Source of the DNA: Candidatus Aquidulcis sp.
GTDB taxonomy: Bacteria > Chloroflexota > Anaerolineae > UBA4142
Direction: 5' to 3'
DNA: 64,000 nucleotides
NCBI GenBank assembly: GCA_020723345.1
Contig: DYJA01000010.1
Span: 52,172-116,171, forward strand
A program made the position numbers and the translations under genes. The notes below the pieces were generated by a model. It saw nothing but the letters and a program-made list of their open reading frames with translations, did no database searches and was not told where the DNA came from. Shown piece by piece: positions 7,397-15,691 of the stretch. How positions within the stretch are numbered: position 1 is the first letter of the stretch; the number at the start of each line of letters is the position of its first letter.

Positions 7397-7665
7397 TGCG
7401 CGACTGGCATCGTTAATGCTTCGAGTTCAAAATCGAGAACGGCTTCGACTTGTTCACGCTGAACACCGGGGAACCAGCTCAAGAAATCTTCAATTGACGC
7501 GCCGTCGCGCAAATTCTCGAACAAGGCACGCAGAGGAACCCGCGTGCCGCGAAATACCCAATCTCCGCTGACTTTATCCGGTGCGCGTTCAACAGCCGGG
7601 CATGCGCGCCAATCCCGCGCCGCGCTTGGTTTGACGCGAGAGTGAGTTCTAAGCGATTGTTTCAT
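7393..7665 (-). CDS. DUF433-family antitoxin
   Basis: The 90-residue protein carries the DUF433 core: GDWVFRGTRVPLRALFENL, DGASIEDFLSWFPGV and then a helix ending VLDFELEAL. This family pairs with DUF5615 PIN-like toxins, and such a gene follows directly with an ATGA overlap. ATG at 7665 was preferred to 7686 because AAGGAA lies at normal spacing before it. Confidence 0.8.
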   Translation of the reverse strand: MKQSLRTHSRVKPSAARDWRACPAVERAPDKVSGDWVFRGTRVPLRALFENLRDGASIEDFLSWFPGVQREQVEAVLDFELEALTMPVAQ

Positions 7666-7763
7666 CGGTTTTTCCTTCGGATGCAAGGTTTATTGCGTCG
7701 CCCGAAAACAAGTATAAGCGAAAGCGCGTGCCTGTCAAGCAAACAGCAGAAAAATCCAGAACC

Positions 7764-9305
7764 TCACCTCAACCTTAACGCCTCCACAAACCGCGCGTTG
7801 AACCCAGGTTCGGAATTGAGTTCGATGTGCTCCGCGCGCGCGGCAAGCGCCTCGCCGCGCGCGAAACCGTCCTCGCGCAAAAAGATCGCCGCGCCTAACC
7901 CCGCGCCATTCGCAACCATTTCGATTCGCGCGCGCTCCACGTCGGGCAGCAAGCCGATGCCGATGAGCGCGTCCTTGTTCAACTGACTGCCAAACGAGCC
8001 AGTCAGAATCACGCGGCGCAAATCGCGCGGCGCGACGTTCAACTTCTCCAGCAAAATATCCGCCGCGACGCGAATCGCGGCTTTGGCTTTTTGCAATTCG
8101 CGAATGTCCATCTGCGTCAGCGCAACGCGTTCGTTGATAACGACGCGCGCGACGTCGTTGCCACGATCAACAGGAATCGTCGCGTGACTACTCGCGTAAC
8201 GTCCGCCCGCTTCGATCACGCCCGCGCCGCGCAAGGCGTGGATGAGCGAAAACAGTCCCGACCCCGCGATCCCAATCGGCGCGCGATTGCCAATCGTCGT
8301 CACGCGCAGATTGCCGTCCTCGACGCGCGCGTCAATGAGCGCGCCGTCCACCGCGCGCGTCCCACAAGAAATGTTCACGCCCTCGAACGCGGGACCCGCC
8401 GCCGTGGACGCGACGAGAATCGCGTCGCCGTCAGTCGCCATCACCTCGCCGTTCGTGCCCAAGTCAATCGCGAGCATCGGCGCGCGCGCGCGATCATAGT
8501 CAAATGACGCGAGACACGCCGTCGTATCCGCGCCGACGAATCCGCCGATGAGCGGTGGGAGCGCGACGCGCGCGCGTTCAGGGAAGAGATTGCCAAAGAA
8601 ATCGCCTGCGTCGAGAATGGAGGCGCGGTCATGCGGTTGAAACGGGAGTACCGCGATCTTGTCGACAGGGTAGCGCATCAAGAGATGATGCATCGCGGTA
8701 TTGCCGACGATGATGACGCGTTCGATGCGCGCGAGGGCGCGCTTGCTCAGTTTCAGCGCGGCGATGGCTTGAAAGATCGAGGACTGCGCGAGCGCGGAAA
8801 GTTTGTCGGCGTTGTGCGCGGCGGCGTGCAGACGCGCGATCACGTCCGCGCCGAAAATCGTCTGCTGATTCAGCGCGCCCGCGCCTGCGTAGACCGCGCC
8901 CGTTTCGAGCGACACGAGAAACGCGGCGACCGTCGTCGAACCCAGGTCAATCGCCAACCCAAGTAGATCGTCGTTCGTGCGGAACTCGTTCGACCGCGCG
9001 AAAATCTTGTTCGAATAGACGACGACGGGCATCAGCGCCACGCGGGCATCGCCGATCACGCGCGCGCGACATGCCAGTCGCACGTTCGCGGCGCGTTCGG
9101 CATCGAGCAGATACTTTTGCTCAACCTCGTCGTGCGGCGCGAGCGCGCCCTCCGCGATCACTTTGCACTTGCCGCACGTTCCGCGTCCCGCGCACGGTTG
9201 TTCCAACGACAACCCATTCGCGGCAACGATTTCGCCGATGAGTTGATTCGGCGCGCACGCGATCTCGCGCGTTTCATCGGCGTAGGTGATTCTCAGTTCA
9301 GGCAT
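7764..9305 (-). CDS. RACo-type ATP-dependent corrinoid protein reactivase
   Basis: The 513-residue protein should reduce oxidised Co(II) corrinoid back to Co(I) at the cost of ATP. It starts with a plant-type 2Fe-2S ferredoxin domain (C38, C44, C47, C79). An ASKHA-type C-terminal domain (DUF4445) begins near 115, with phosphate-loop-like LAIDLGSTTVAAF and MLAIDLGTNGEVMA. The N-terminal 2Fe-2S domain is the RACo arrangement, unlike RamA, which has a C-terminal 4Fe-4S domain. It is the last gene of a minus-strand run with the corrinoid protein and methyltransferases, its likely partners. Confidence 0.88.
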   Translation of the reverse strand: MPELRITYADETREIACAPNQLIGEIVAANGLSLEQPCAGRGTCGKCKVIAEGALAPHDEVEQKYLLDAERAANVRLACRARVIGDARVALMPVVVYSNKIFARSNEFRTNDDLLGLAIDLGSTTVAAFLVSLETGAVYAGAGALNQQTIFGADVIARLHAAAHNADKLSALAQSSIFQAIAALKLSKRALARIERVIIVGNTAMHHLLMRYPVDKIAVLPFQPHDRASILDAGDFFGNLFPERARVALPPLIGGFVGADTTACLASFDYDRARAPMLAIDLGTNGEVMATDGDAILVASTAAGPAFEGVNISCGTRAVDGALIDARVEDGNLRVTTIGNRAPIGIAGSGLFSLIHALRGAGVIEAGGRYASSHATIPVDRGNDVARVVINERVALTQMDIRELQKAKAAIRVAADILLEKLNVAPRDLRRVILTGSFGSQLNKDALIGIGLLPDVERARIEMVANGAGLGAAIFLREDGFARGEALAARAEHIELNSEPGFNARFVEALRLR

Positions 9306-9323
9306 AATTGCCCAAGCGTGATA

Positions 9324-9347
9324 CGTGATGCGTGATCACGCATCACG
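9324..9347. repeat. Perfect palindrome overlapping a stop codon
   Basis: A 24-bp perfect palindrome of GTGATGCG words sits in the gap before the RACo-type gene and contains the stop codon of the methyltransferase at 9343-9345. Confidence 0.7.
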
Positions 9348-10200
9348 CCTTCGCTTTCCGCGCCGCGCGGTACGCCTTGATCCACCGCATCGCGTACTCG
9401 TCGCGCCCCATCAACAAATCGCACGCGCGGATCGTCGTCGCAAGTTCGGGGATTGTCGGATCGGTGATCGCGGCGGTCATCCCGCGCGCGATGCCGAGCG
9501 CGAGATACGCCGCGTTGATCGCGACGCGGTCGGGCAAACCGAAACTGACGTTGCTCGCGCCAAGCGAAAGATTCACGCCGAGTTCTTGTCGAATCAATTG
9601 CAGCGAATCGAGCGTGACGCGTCCCGCGAGCGAATCCGCGCTGACCGTCAACGCGAGGCAATCGATCACGACATCTTCGGGCGACATTCCGTAATCCGCG
9701 GCGCGCTGTACGATCTTGCGCGCGACGGCGAGTCGTGCTTCCGGTGTCGCTGGCACACCGGAATCGTCGGTGACGACGCCGATCACCGCCGCGTGATATT
9801 TCGCGGTGAGCGGCAAGACGGTGTTCATCATCTTCTCCTCGCCCGTCGTCGAATTGATCAGCGCTTTGCCTTCGTACGCCGCGAGCGCGGCTTCGAGCGC
9901 GGCAGGGTTCGCGCTGTCGAAGCAGAGCGGCGCGTCAACTTCTTGCGTGAGCGCGCGCGCAAGTCCTTCGAGCAATTTCGGCTCGTCCGCGCCCGGCACG
10001 CCCGCATTCACGTCGAGCACATGCGCGCCCGTCGCGACTTGTTTGCGCGCGTCGTCGAGCGCGATGCTGAAATCGCCGCGTGCGAGCGACTCCATCAACG
10101 CCTTACGCCGCGTCGGATTGATCCGTTCGCCGATGATGACAAAGGGATGATCCGGGCTGATGATGATTTGTTTTGTCTTCGATGAAAGATGTGTTTCCAT
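9343..10200 (-). CDS. Methyltetrahydrofolate:corrinoid methyltransferase (MtgA/AcsE-like)
   Basis: The 285-residue protein is a pterin-binding TIM barrel that moves a methyl group between the corrinoid protein and tetrahydrofolate. The family pattern is clear: FVIIGERINPTRR, HVLDVNAGVPGADE, LCFDSANPAALEAAL, LINSTTGEE and SLGASNVSFGLPDR. In this context (MttB homologues, corrinoid protein, reactivase) the direction is probably methyl-corrinoid to methyl-THF, as in glycine betaine demethylation. No good ribosome site is visible before ATG 10200. Confidence 0.88.
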   Translation of the reverse strand: METHLSSKTKQIIISPDHPFVIIGERINPTRRKALMESLARGDFSIALDDARKQVATGAHVLDVNAGVPGADEPKLLEGLARALTQEVDAPLCFDSANPAALEAALAAYEGKALINSTTGEEKMMNTVLPLTAKYHAAVIGVVTDDSGVPATPEARLAVARKIVQRAADYGMSPEDVVIDCLALTVSADSLAGRVTLDSLQLIRQELGVNLSLGASNVSFGLPDRVAINAAYLALGIARGMTAAITDPTIPELATTIRACDLLMGRDEYAMRWIKAYRAARKAKA

Positions 10201-10204
10201 TTGA

Positions 10205-10316
10205 AATTGTTGAATTGAGCGACTAGAAGTCGCAGCAACAAAATCACAAAGACTGCCTTCGCAGTCTGGCTCAACCGACGAAGGTCGGCTTCGTGCCTTT
10301 GTCGCTGCGAATTCGA
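10205..10316. repeat. Cluster of short hairpins in the methyltransferase-corrinoid protein gap
   Basis: Three small stems follow one another: GCGACTAGAAGTCGC, AGACTGCCTTCGCAGTCT and CCGACGAAGGTCGG. The outer words GCGACAAAGGCAC-like and AGTCGCAGCAAC also pair loosely. Confidence 0.5.
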
Positions 10317-10328
10317 TTCGCCCGTGAG

Positions 10329-10967
10329 TTATTTTCCCTGCACCGCCGCTTTGGCGCGCGTCGCGGCGGAAGACGCGTCCGGCGCGTAGAAATCCGCGCC
10401 GATGTCCATCGCGTATTTTTCCGTCACCGGCGCGCCGCCGATCATCACCTTGACGTTGCCGCGCACGCCCGCCGCGCTCAACGCTTCCATCGTCATCTTC
10501 ATCTTCGGCATCGTCGTCGTCAAGAGCGCGGACATGCCGACCAGGTGCGGTTTGTGCGCGTTGACCGCGTCGACGAATTTTTGCGGCGACACGTCGTTGC
10601 CGAGATCGACGATTTCAAAGCCCGCGCCTTCGAGCATGATCGCGACCAAGTTTTTGCCAATGTCGTGCAGATCGCCTTGCACCGTTCCGATCACGACTTT
10701 GCCGATGGCTTGCACATTCGCGGCGGCGAGCGCGGGGCGCAACAATTCCAAGCCGCCCTTCATCGCGCGTGCGGAGACGAGCATTTCGGGGACAAAGTAC
10801 TCACCCGCTTCAAACAGTCGTCCAACTTCTGCCATCGCCGAAATCAAACCGTCGTTGAGAATTTTTTCGGGCGGCATTCCTTCGCTCATTGCCTGCTTGA
10901 CCAGCGATTGCGTTCCAGGCGCGTTGCCGTCGATCACATTTTGGCGAAGATCATCGAGAAGAGTCAT
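10329..10967 (-). CDS. Corrinoid (cobalamin-binding) protein of a methyltransferase system
   Basis: The 212-residue protein matches MtbC/MttC/MtgC methyl carriers. An N-terminal helical cap (about 1-85) precedes a Rossmann domain with the B12 motif GDLHDIGKNL, whose histidine is the lower cobalt ligand, then MSALLTTTM and IGGAPVT. It should accept a methyl group from one of the MttB homologues and hand it to the methyl-THF methyltransferase encoded next. GGAGG stands before the ATG. Confidence 0.92.
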   Translation of the reverse strand: MTLLDDLRQNVIDGNAPGTQSLVKQAMSEGMPPEKILNDGLISAMAEVGRLFEAGEYFVPEMLVSARAMKGGLELLRPALAAANVQAIGKVVIGTVQGDLHDIGKNLVAIMLEGAGFEIVDLGNDVSPQKFVDAVNAHKPHLVGMSALLTTTMPKMKMTMEALSAAGVRGNVKVMIGGAPVTEKYAMDIGADFYAPDASSAATRAKAAVQGK

Positions 10968-10996
10968 GTTTATCCTCCAAGCGAATTGAATTTATC

Positions 10997-11055
10997 GCGT
11001 GATACGTGTTGCGTGTTCCGTTCATATTCTACGCAACACGGAATACGCATCACGC
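10997..11055. repeat. Inverted repeat (GCGTGATACGTG vocabulary)
   Basis: The arm GCGTGATACGTGTTGCGTG... pairs with CACGGAATACGCATCACGC. It overlaps the stop codon of the UroD-like gene at 11050. Confidence 0.6.
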
Positions 11056-12141
11056 TCCATATTTTCGATACTTCTCCGCTATCTCAAATATTGCGCGCAC
11101 ATTCTCGTCGGGTGTGCGTCCGTCCAAATTGATGCAACAGAGCGCGGCACGCTCGAGCGGTCCTGCCGCGCGCAGCAACGCTTCAACATCGGCGACCACT
11201 TGGTCACGCGTCAGCGTGGCGACGCGCACGGGACTCATTCGCAAACTGAAAATCGCGCGCGGCAGCGCAGCGCGGCACGCGGCGACATCTGATCCCCAGC
11301 CGACATCGAAAAATTCCGCGCCGTCGACTTTGGCATACTCTGCGCGAACCTTGTGCATATCCACGCCGCAATGATGAATGCCGTACGGATAGAGATCGCG
11401 CGCGAATTGCTGATCGTACGCCAGCAGGTACTCGCGATACGTCCGCGCCGAAATCATCGCGACGGTGCAATTGGAATGTAAACTGATGCGCGAATCGACC
11501 GCGCCGACGATCCGATTGACCGCGACCGACGTGCTGCCGGTGCGTCGCCGGACGTACTGCGTCATTGCTTCGATCGTTCGCGCGCACACGTCGAGCAGAC
11601 GCCGCGCGAGCGCGGGGTTTTCGTAATAGTCTACGAATAATTGCGATCCGCGCAAGTTGAGCGCGACGTTCTGCACGCCCTCCCAATTCACGTCGCCTTC
11701 GAGTTTGCCGGACTGCGCCTCCAGCGTGTCCATCAGCGCGATCAATTTTTGGAACGCCGGGTTCGTTTCGAGATCGGGGACTTGCAACGCCATCACTTGC
11801 GCGTCGGTGAGGTTTGCGGGAATCACTTCGGGCGACGCGTGATCGTAGTACTTGATTTCGCATCCGAGCACCGCCGATGGCAAAAAGCCCGCCGCCAGAT
11901 GCACGGGACCGATCACGGGACGCGGCGCGGCGTGCGCTTCGCCCAAACCGAGATCGCCAAAACGCGCGTACAGCGCGGCGCGCATTTGTCGTTCGCGCTC
12001 GACGCGCGCGAGTGGATCGAAGAAGAATCGCTCGTCGAACTTTATGCCATAATGCTTATTCCACCAACTGGGGTGGAAAACGACCTCGACCGGCAAAAAC
12101 GTCCTTGGAACGATATTTCCCGCCTGGGTTTCCTGTGGCAT
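11050..12141 (-). CDS. UroD/MtaA-superfamily protein
   Basis: The 363-residue protein has the uroporphyrinogen decarboxylase-like barrel. The superfamily includes true HemE and the corrinoid:CoM methyltransferases MtaA/MtbA, which use a zinc site. Residues YGIHHCGVDMHKV near the C-terminal half resemble the His-x-Cys zinc site of the methyltransferase branch. Its position between the corrinoid protein and an MttB gene points to methyl transfer or corrinoid chemistry rather than heme synthesis. The N-terminal PSWWNKHYGIKFDERF is repeated in a dead fragment near 24.1 kb. The ribosome site is weak. Confidence 0.75.
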   Translation of the reverse strand: MPQETQAGNIVPRTFLPVEVVFHPSWWNKHYGIKFDERFFFDPLARVERERQMRAALYARFGDLGLGEAHAAPRPVIGPVHLAAGFLPSAVLGCEIKYYDHASPEVIPANLTDAQVMALQVPDLETNPAFQKLIALMDTLEAQSGKLEGDVNWEGVQNVALNLRGSQLFVDYYENPALARRLLDVCARTIEAMTQYVRRRTGSTSVAVNRIVGAVDSRISLHSNCTVAMISARTYREYLLAYDQQFARDLYPYGIHHCGVDMHKVRAEYAKVDGAEFFDVGWGSDVAACRAALPRAIFSLRMSPVRVATLTRDQVVADVEALLRAAGPLERAALCCINLDGRTPDENVRAIFEIAEKYRKYGA

Positions 12142-12241
12142 GATTCTGATTCTAGAATACGCAAATTTCCTTTCAAGTCAAACATACCACAATACGAGAT
12201 GAATAGCAATTGTCCACCCCGCGCCTTTTCGCCTGCGAAAA

Positions 12242-12346
12242 GTAGGGGCGAGACATTCGCTCAAATATGCTCGTCATGTTAAATGACTTGCCCATTGGCA
12301 GACAACTTGCCATCGAAAAATATTTTGGCGAATGGCTCGCCCCTAC
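12242..12346. repeat. MITE-like inverted-repeat element, 105 bp
   Basis: Terminal 19-base arms, GTAGGGGCGAGACATTCGC and the complement of GTAGGGGCGAGCCATTCGC, match at 18 of 19 positions; pairing continues weakly through an AT-rich core. It fills most of the 222-base gap between the MttB-like and UroD-like genes. No ORF is inside. Confidence 0.65.
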
Positions 12347-12363
12347 CGGACGGTTACTTGGCT

Positions 12364-13815
12364 TTATTGGGCTTTTGCTTCAGCGCGTTGGACGATCTCG
12401 CGTAGGCGTTTGGCAATATCGGCAGGCAATGGTTCGGGCTGATGCTGGGCAAGGATCTGGCTGACCTTATCCGATGCGCGCTCGACCATCGTCTTTGAGC
12501 CGCGCTTCACCCACGTTTCATAATTGGCGCGCTCGAAAAGGTCCGGATAAAAACGTTCCTTGTAGTGACGCAAAGTGTGCGCGCTATCCATGAATCGCCC
12601 GTCGGGTCCTGCGCGATGGATTTCGTCCAGATTCAGTGTCTCATCATTGACCTCTTCACCGCGCGCGAATGTTTTGACCCAACTCACGATCTCGGCGCAA
12701 ATGGCAAGTTGCGCGAAGGAAAAAGTGAGACCGGATTCCAGATACCCCAAATCGTGGATGATGTTTCCGCCACCAAGCGTACTGCTCAAGAGTGTGAGCG
12801 CGGCTTCCGCGGCGGCTTGTTGATCCACCACCTTGGAATCGGACGCGCCGCCGAGACTGAACATCGGCAAGTTGTAATAATGCGCGAGCGCTTGCGGCAA
12901 CGCGTGTTTGCTTGGATCGGCATAGTGACGCACCATCGTTCGCATGTCAAGGTAGGAACAATCCCAGCCCGGCATCACAAACGGCGCGCCTTCGCGTTTC
13001 AGTTGCGAGAGAACTAATCCCGCCAGCATGCCGGCGTTGACCATCGCCAGCGTACCCGCCGCCGTCACCGGCGATGTCACGCCGCCGGTTTCCTGCGGAA
13101 TGTAGAGCGCGGGCAAGCCCTTGCCGGAGAGGAAGAGTAGTTTCTCCAACGCTTCTCCGTTGTGCCGCAAGCCGGTGGTCACATTGATATAGCACGCGCA
13201 GATCGGATTGCGCCGCAGCGCGTCCGCGTCGCCGACAACCGCTTCCGCCATCTCGATTGCGTCAAGACACCCACTCGTATCGTAGGTAACGAAAATGATC
13301 GGCTTGGTGGTACGCGCCAGCATAATCTCCATCTGGTGCCGGTCGCAAATTGTCTGATTCACGTCGGTGGGAATAACCATTGACATCACAAAGTCAATGT
13401 TGGGCAAAGCATCGCAGAGAATGATACCTTCTTCGACATCTTTCAAGACGGGCTTGCGACGCTCGCCGGTACGATGATCGATCAAATTGAGCGTGTCCGA
13501 TCCGGGACCATAGAAACAACGACAACCCTCGACCGCCATCACGCGGTTGCCGTGACGATCACACAACACGACGCGCTTTGGAACGGTGGTGAATGCTTTT
13601 TCCACCATCCCGGATGGCAAGCGGACTAGATTGCCGTCGGTCACATCTGCGCCGCCTTTCCTGGCGAGATCAACCGCCTCTTGCAAATACAAGCGCACAC
13701 CGGTCCGTTCGAGTATCTCTAAACTCGCGTGGTGAATTCGCTGGCATTGCTCCGGCGACGTTCCGTACGATAACGCGCCTTGGAACGCGCGTTGATTCAT
13801 TCCTGAATTCGACAT
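12364..13815 (-). CDS. MttB-superfamily (non-pyrrolysine) corrinoid methyltransferase, copy 1
   Basis: The 483-residue protein belongs to the trimethylamine methyltransferase superfamily. The frame is open throughout with no internal TAG, so it lacks pyrrolysine and falls in the branch that demethylates quaternary amines such as glycine betaine (MtgB), proline betaine or carnitine. Typical stretches are IHHASLEILERTGVRLY, YIPQETGGVTSPVTAAGTLA and FARGEEVNDETLNLDEIH. The start is ATG 13815, six bases after AGGAG; ATG 13818 directly precedes it. The substrate is unknown. It lies between ABC permeases and the UroD-like and corrinoid protein genes. Confidence 0.85.
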   Translation of the reverse strand: MSNSGMNQRAFQGALSYGTSPEQCQRIHHASLEILERTGVRLYLQEAVDLARKGGADVTDGNLVRLPSGMVEKAFTTVPKRVVLCDRHGNRVMAVEGCRCFYGPGSDTLNLIDHRTGERRKPVLKDVEEGIILCDALPNIDFVMSMVIPTDVNQTICDRHQMEIMLARTTKPIIFVTYDTSGCLDAIEMAEAVVGDADALRRNPICACYINVTTGLRHNGEALEKLLFLSGKGLPALYIPQETGGVTSPVTAAGTLAMVNAGMLAGLVLSQLKREGAPFVMPGWDCSYLDMRTMVRHYADPSKHALPQALAHYYNLPMFSLGGASDSKVVDQQAAAEAALTLLSSTLGGGNIIHDLGYLESGLTFSFAQLAICAEIVSWVKTFARGEEVNDETLNLDEIHRAGPDGRFMDSAHTLRHYKERFYPDLFERANYETWVKRGSKTMVERASDKVSQILAQHQPEPLPADIAKRLREIVQRAEAKAQ

Positions 13816-13826
13816 CATCCTCTCCT

Positions 13827-14747
13827 CTAATGATAAACTACCCTGGGATCCAGAACGGCGTAAGCGATATCCACAATCAGATTCGAAGTCGCCATCAACC
13901 CCGAAATCAAAAGCACGCAGCCCATCACCATCGGCACATCGAGGTTGCGCGCGGCTTCGACCGCTTCGAGTCCGACGCCGGGCCAGCCAAAAATCACTTC
14001 GACGAGCGCGAGTCCGCCGATGAAATTGCCCAAATCCATTCCCCACATCGTCACGACCGGCATCAACGCGTTCCGCATCACGTGCCGCCCGACGACGAAA
14101 AATTCGCGCAACCCTTTCGCGCGCGCCGTGCGGACGTAATCCTCCGCCATAACTTCGCGCAGACTCGAGCGCAAGATGCGCGCGTACCACGCCGAGTACG
14201 GAATGCCGACGGCGAACGCCGGTAAAATGAGGTGCGCGAGTCCGCCGTACCCGCCAAGCGGAAAAATCGGAATGACGTAGCCGAGAAAATAGAGCAGCAC
14301 CAAACCGAACCAAAAATTCGGCAACGCAAGCGCGATCAATGCCAAAGTCATCGTGACGCGATCAATCCAGGTGTAGCGGTACAGCGCGGACGCGGTCCCG
14401 ATGATCACGCCCAGGATCAACTCGACCAATCCTGCCGCCAATCCCAGCAGAATAGATGGCGGCAAGCGGTCGGCGATTTCGGTCAGCACAGGGCGGCGAT
14501 ACATCCACGAACGCCCCAAGTCGCCGCGCAGCAGATTGCCAACGTACGTCGCGTACTGAACGTAGATCGGCTGATCGAGTCCGAGACTTGCGCGGATATT
14601 CGCGAGCGCTTCCGGGCTGGCGAGCGGGCCCGCGACCTGGCGCGCGGGATCGGCGGGGATGATGTACATCAAAACGAACGTAAAGGTCATCACCGCAAAC
14701 ATCACCACGAACACCCACAAGATGCGCCGCGCAATGTATCGAGTCAT
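13827..14747 (-). CDS. Peptide/nickel-type ABC transporter permease (DppB-like)
   Basis: The 306-residue inner-membrane protein has the OppB/DppB layout: an N-terminal helix after MTRYIARRILW, the first periplasmic segment with IPADPARQVAG, then five more helices. The inner-membrane coupling motif is EVMAEDYVRTARAKGLRE. It should pair with the DppC-like protein upstream and the binding protein at 17862. GAGGAA stands before ATG. Confidence 0.9.
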   Translation of the reverse strand: MTRYIARRILWVFVVMFAVMTFTFVLMYIIPADPARQVAGPLASPEALANIRASLGLDQPIYVQYATYVGNLLRGDLGRSWMYRRPVLTEIADRLPPSILLGLAAGLVELILGVIIGTASALYRYTWIDRVTMTLALIALALPNFWFGLVLLYFLGYVIPIFPLGGYGGLAHLILPAFAVGIPYSAWYARILRSSLREVMAEDYVRTARAKGLREFFVVGRHVMRNALMPVVTMWGMDLGNFIGGLALVEVIFGWPGVGLEAVEAARNLDVPMVMGCVLLISGLMATSNLIVDIAYAVLDPRVVYH

Positions 14748-14764
14748 CGTCGATCATTCCTCGC

Positions 14765-15682
14765 TCAACGTCGCTCGCGCGGGTCGAGCGCATCGCGCAA
14801 GCCGTCGCCGAGCAAATTGAAACCCAGCACCGTCAACATGATACACAACCCAGGATCGATGACGATCCACGGCGCAGTGCGGTACATCCGCGAGCCGCTC
14901 AGAATGATGTTGCCCCACGACGGCGTCGGCGGCGAGATGCCCAAGCCGAGAAAGCTCAAACCGGCTTCGGTGAGAATCGCGGCGGGCACGCGAATCGTAA
15001 AATAGACGATGACGGTGGGGAGCAATTGCGGCAGAACGTGCAGCAACAATACGCGCGATTCCTTCGCGCCGATGCTGCGCGCGGCTTCGATAAACGGTCG
15101 CTGGCGAATCGAGAGAACCTGGCTGCGAAACACGCGCGACGGATACGCCCAGCCGAAAATGCTGATGACCAGCACGACGGTAAACGCGCCCGGCGGCAGA
15201 ACGGTGGCAAGCGCGATCATCAACAAAAGCGACGGCACGCTCAAGATCACGTCCACCGAACGCATCACCAGCGTATCGAACCAGCCGCCGAAATAGCCCG
15301 CCGAGCCGCCGAGGAGCAACGCCACGCCGATGGAAACGATATTCGCCAGAACGCCGACCAGGATCGAGATTCTGCCACCCCAAATCAAGCGACTGAGCAG
15401 ATCGCGTCCCAGGTCATCCGTGCCCAAAGGAAATTGCGCGTTGGCGGGAATCGGCATCCCGCGTTCGGTCAGCCCTTCCATGAATTGCTTCAGCGGATCG
15501 TAGGGCGCGAACCACGGTGCGCCCAACGTGACTACGACGACCAGCAACACGATCACACCGCCGGTAAGCGCGAACCTGTCGCGCAGAAAACGGCGGCGCG
15601 CGTCTTCCCAGTAACTCGTGCTCCTGAGTTCTCCGGTAACCAGAGGTTGACTTTGTTTTATGCCCTGCCGTTCTTTGAACAT
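14765..15682 (-). CDS. Peptide/nickel-type ABC transporter permease (DppC-like)
   Basis: The 305-residue protein shows the OppC/DppC pattern: one helix near residue 38 (LTGGVIVLLVVVVTLGAPWF), then FPLGTDDLGRDLLSRLIWGG, five more helices and the coupling motif EAARSIGAKESRVLLLHVLP. The gene starts 9 bases after the hydrolase gene. No ATPase subunits are present in this cluster; the nearest are at 40.1-42.2 kb. Confidence 0.9.
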   Translation of the reverse strand: MFKERQGIKQSQPLVTGELRSTSYWEDARRRFLRDRFALTGGVIVLLVVVVTLGAPWFAPYDPLKQFMEGLTERGMPIPANAQFPLGTDDLGRDLLSRLIWGGRISILVGVLANIVSIGVALLLGGSAGYFGGWFDTLVMRSVDVILSVPSLLLMIALATVLPPGAFTVVLVISIFGWAYPSRVFRSQVLSIRQRPFIEAARSIGAKESRVLLLHVLPQLLPTVIVYFTIRVPAAILTEAGLSFLGLGISPPTPSWGNIILSGSRMYRTAPWIVIDPGLCIMLTVLGFNLLGDGLRDALDPRERR

Positions 15683-15691
15683 GCTGTTTCG

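Noticed and set aside
13819..14313. Upstream extension of MttB copy 1 to a 649-codon frame
   Set aside because: The extra part is the antisense-like alternate frame of the DppB-like gene. AGGAG before 13815 and the family start fix the true beginning.
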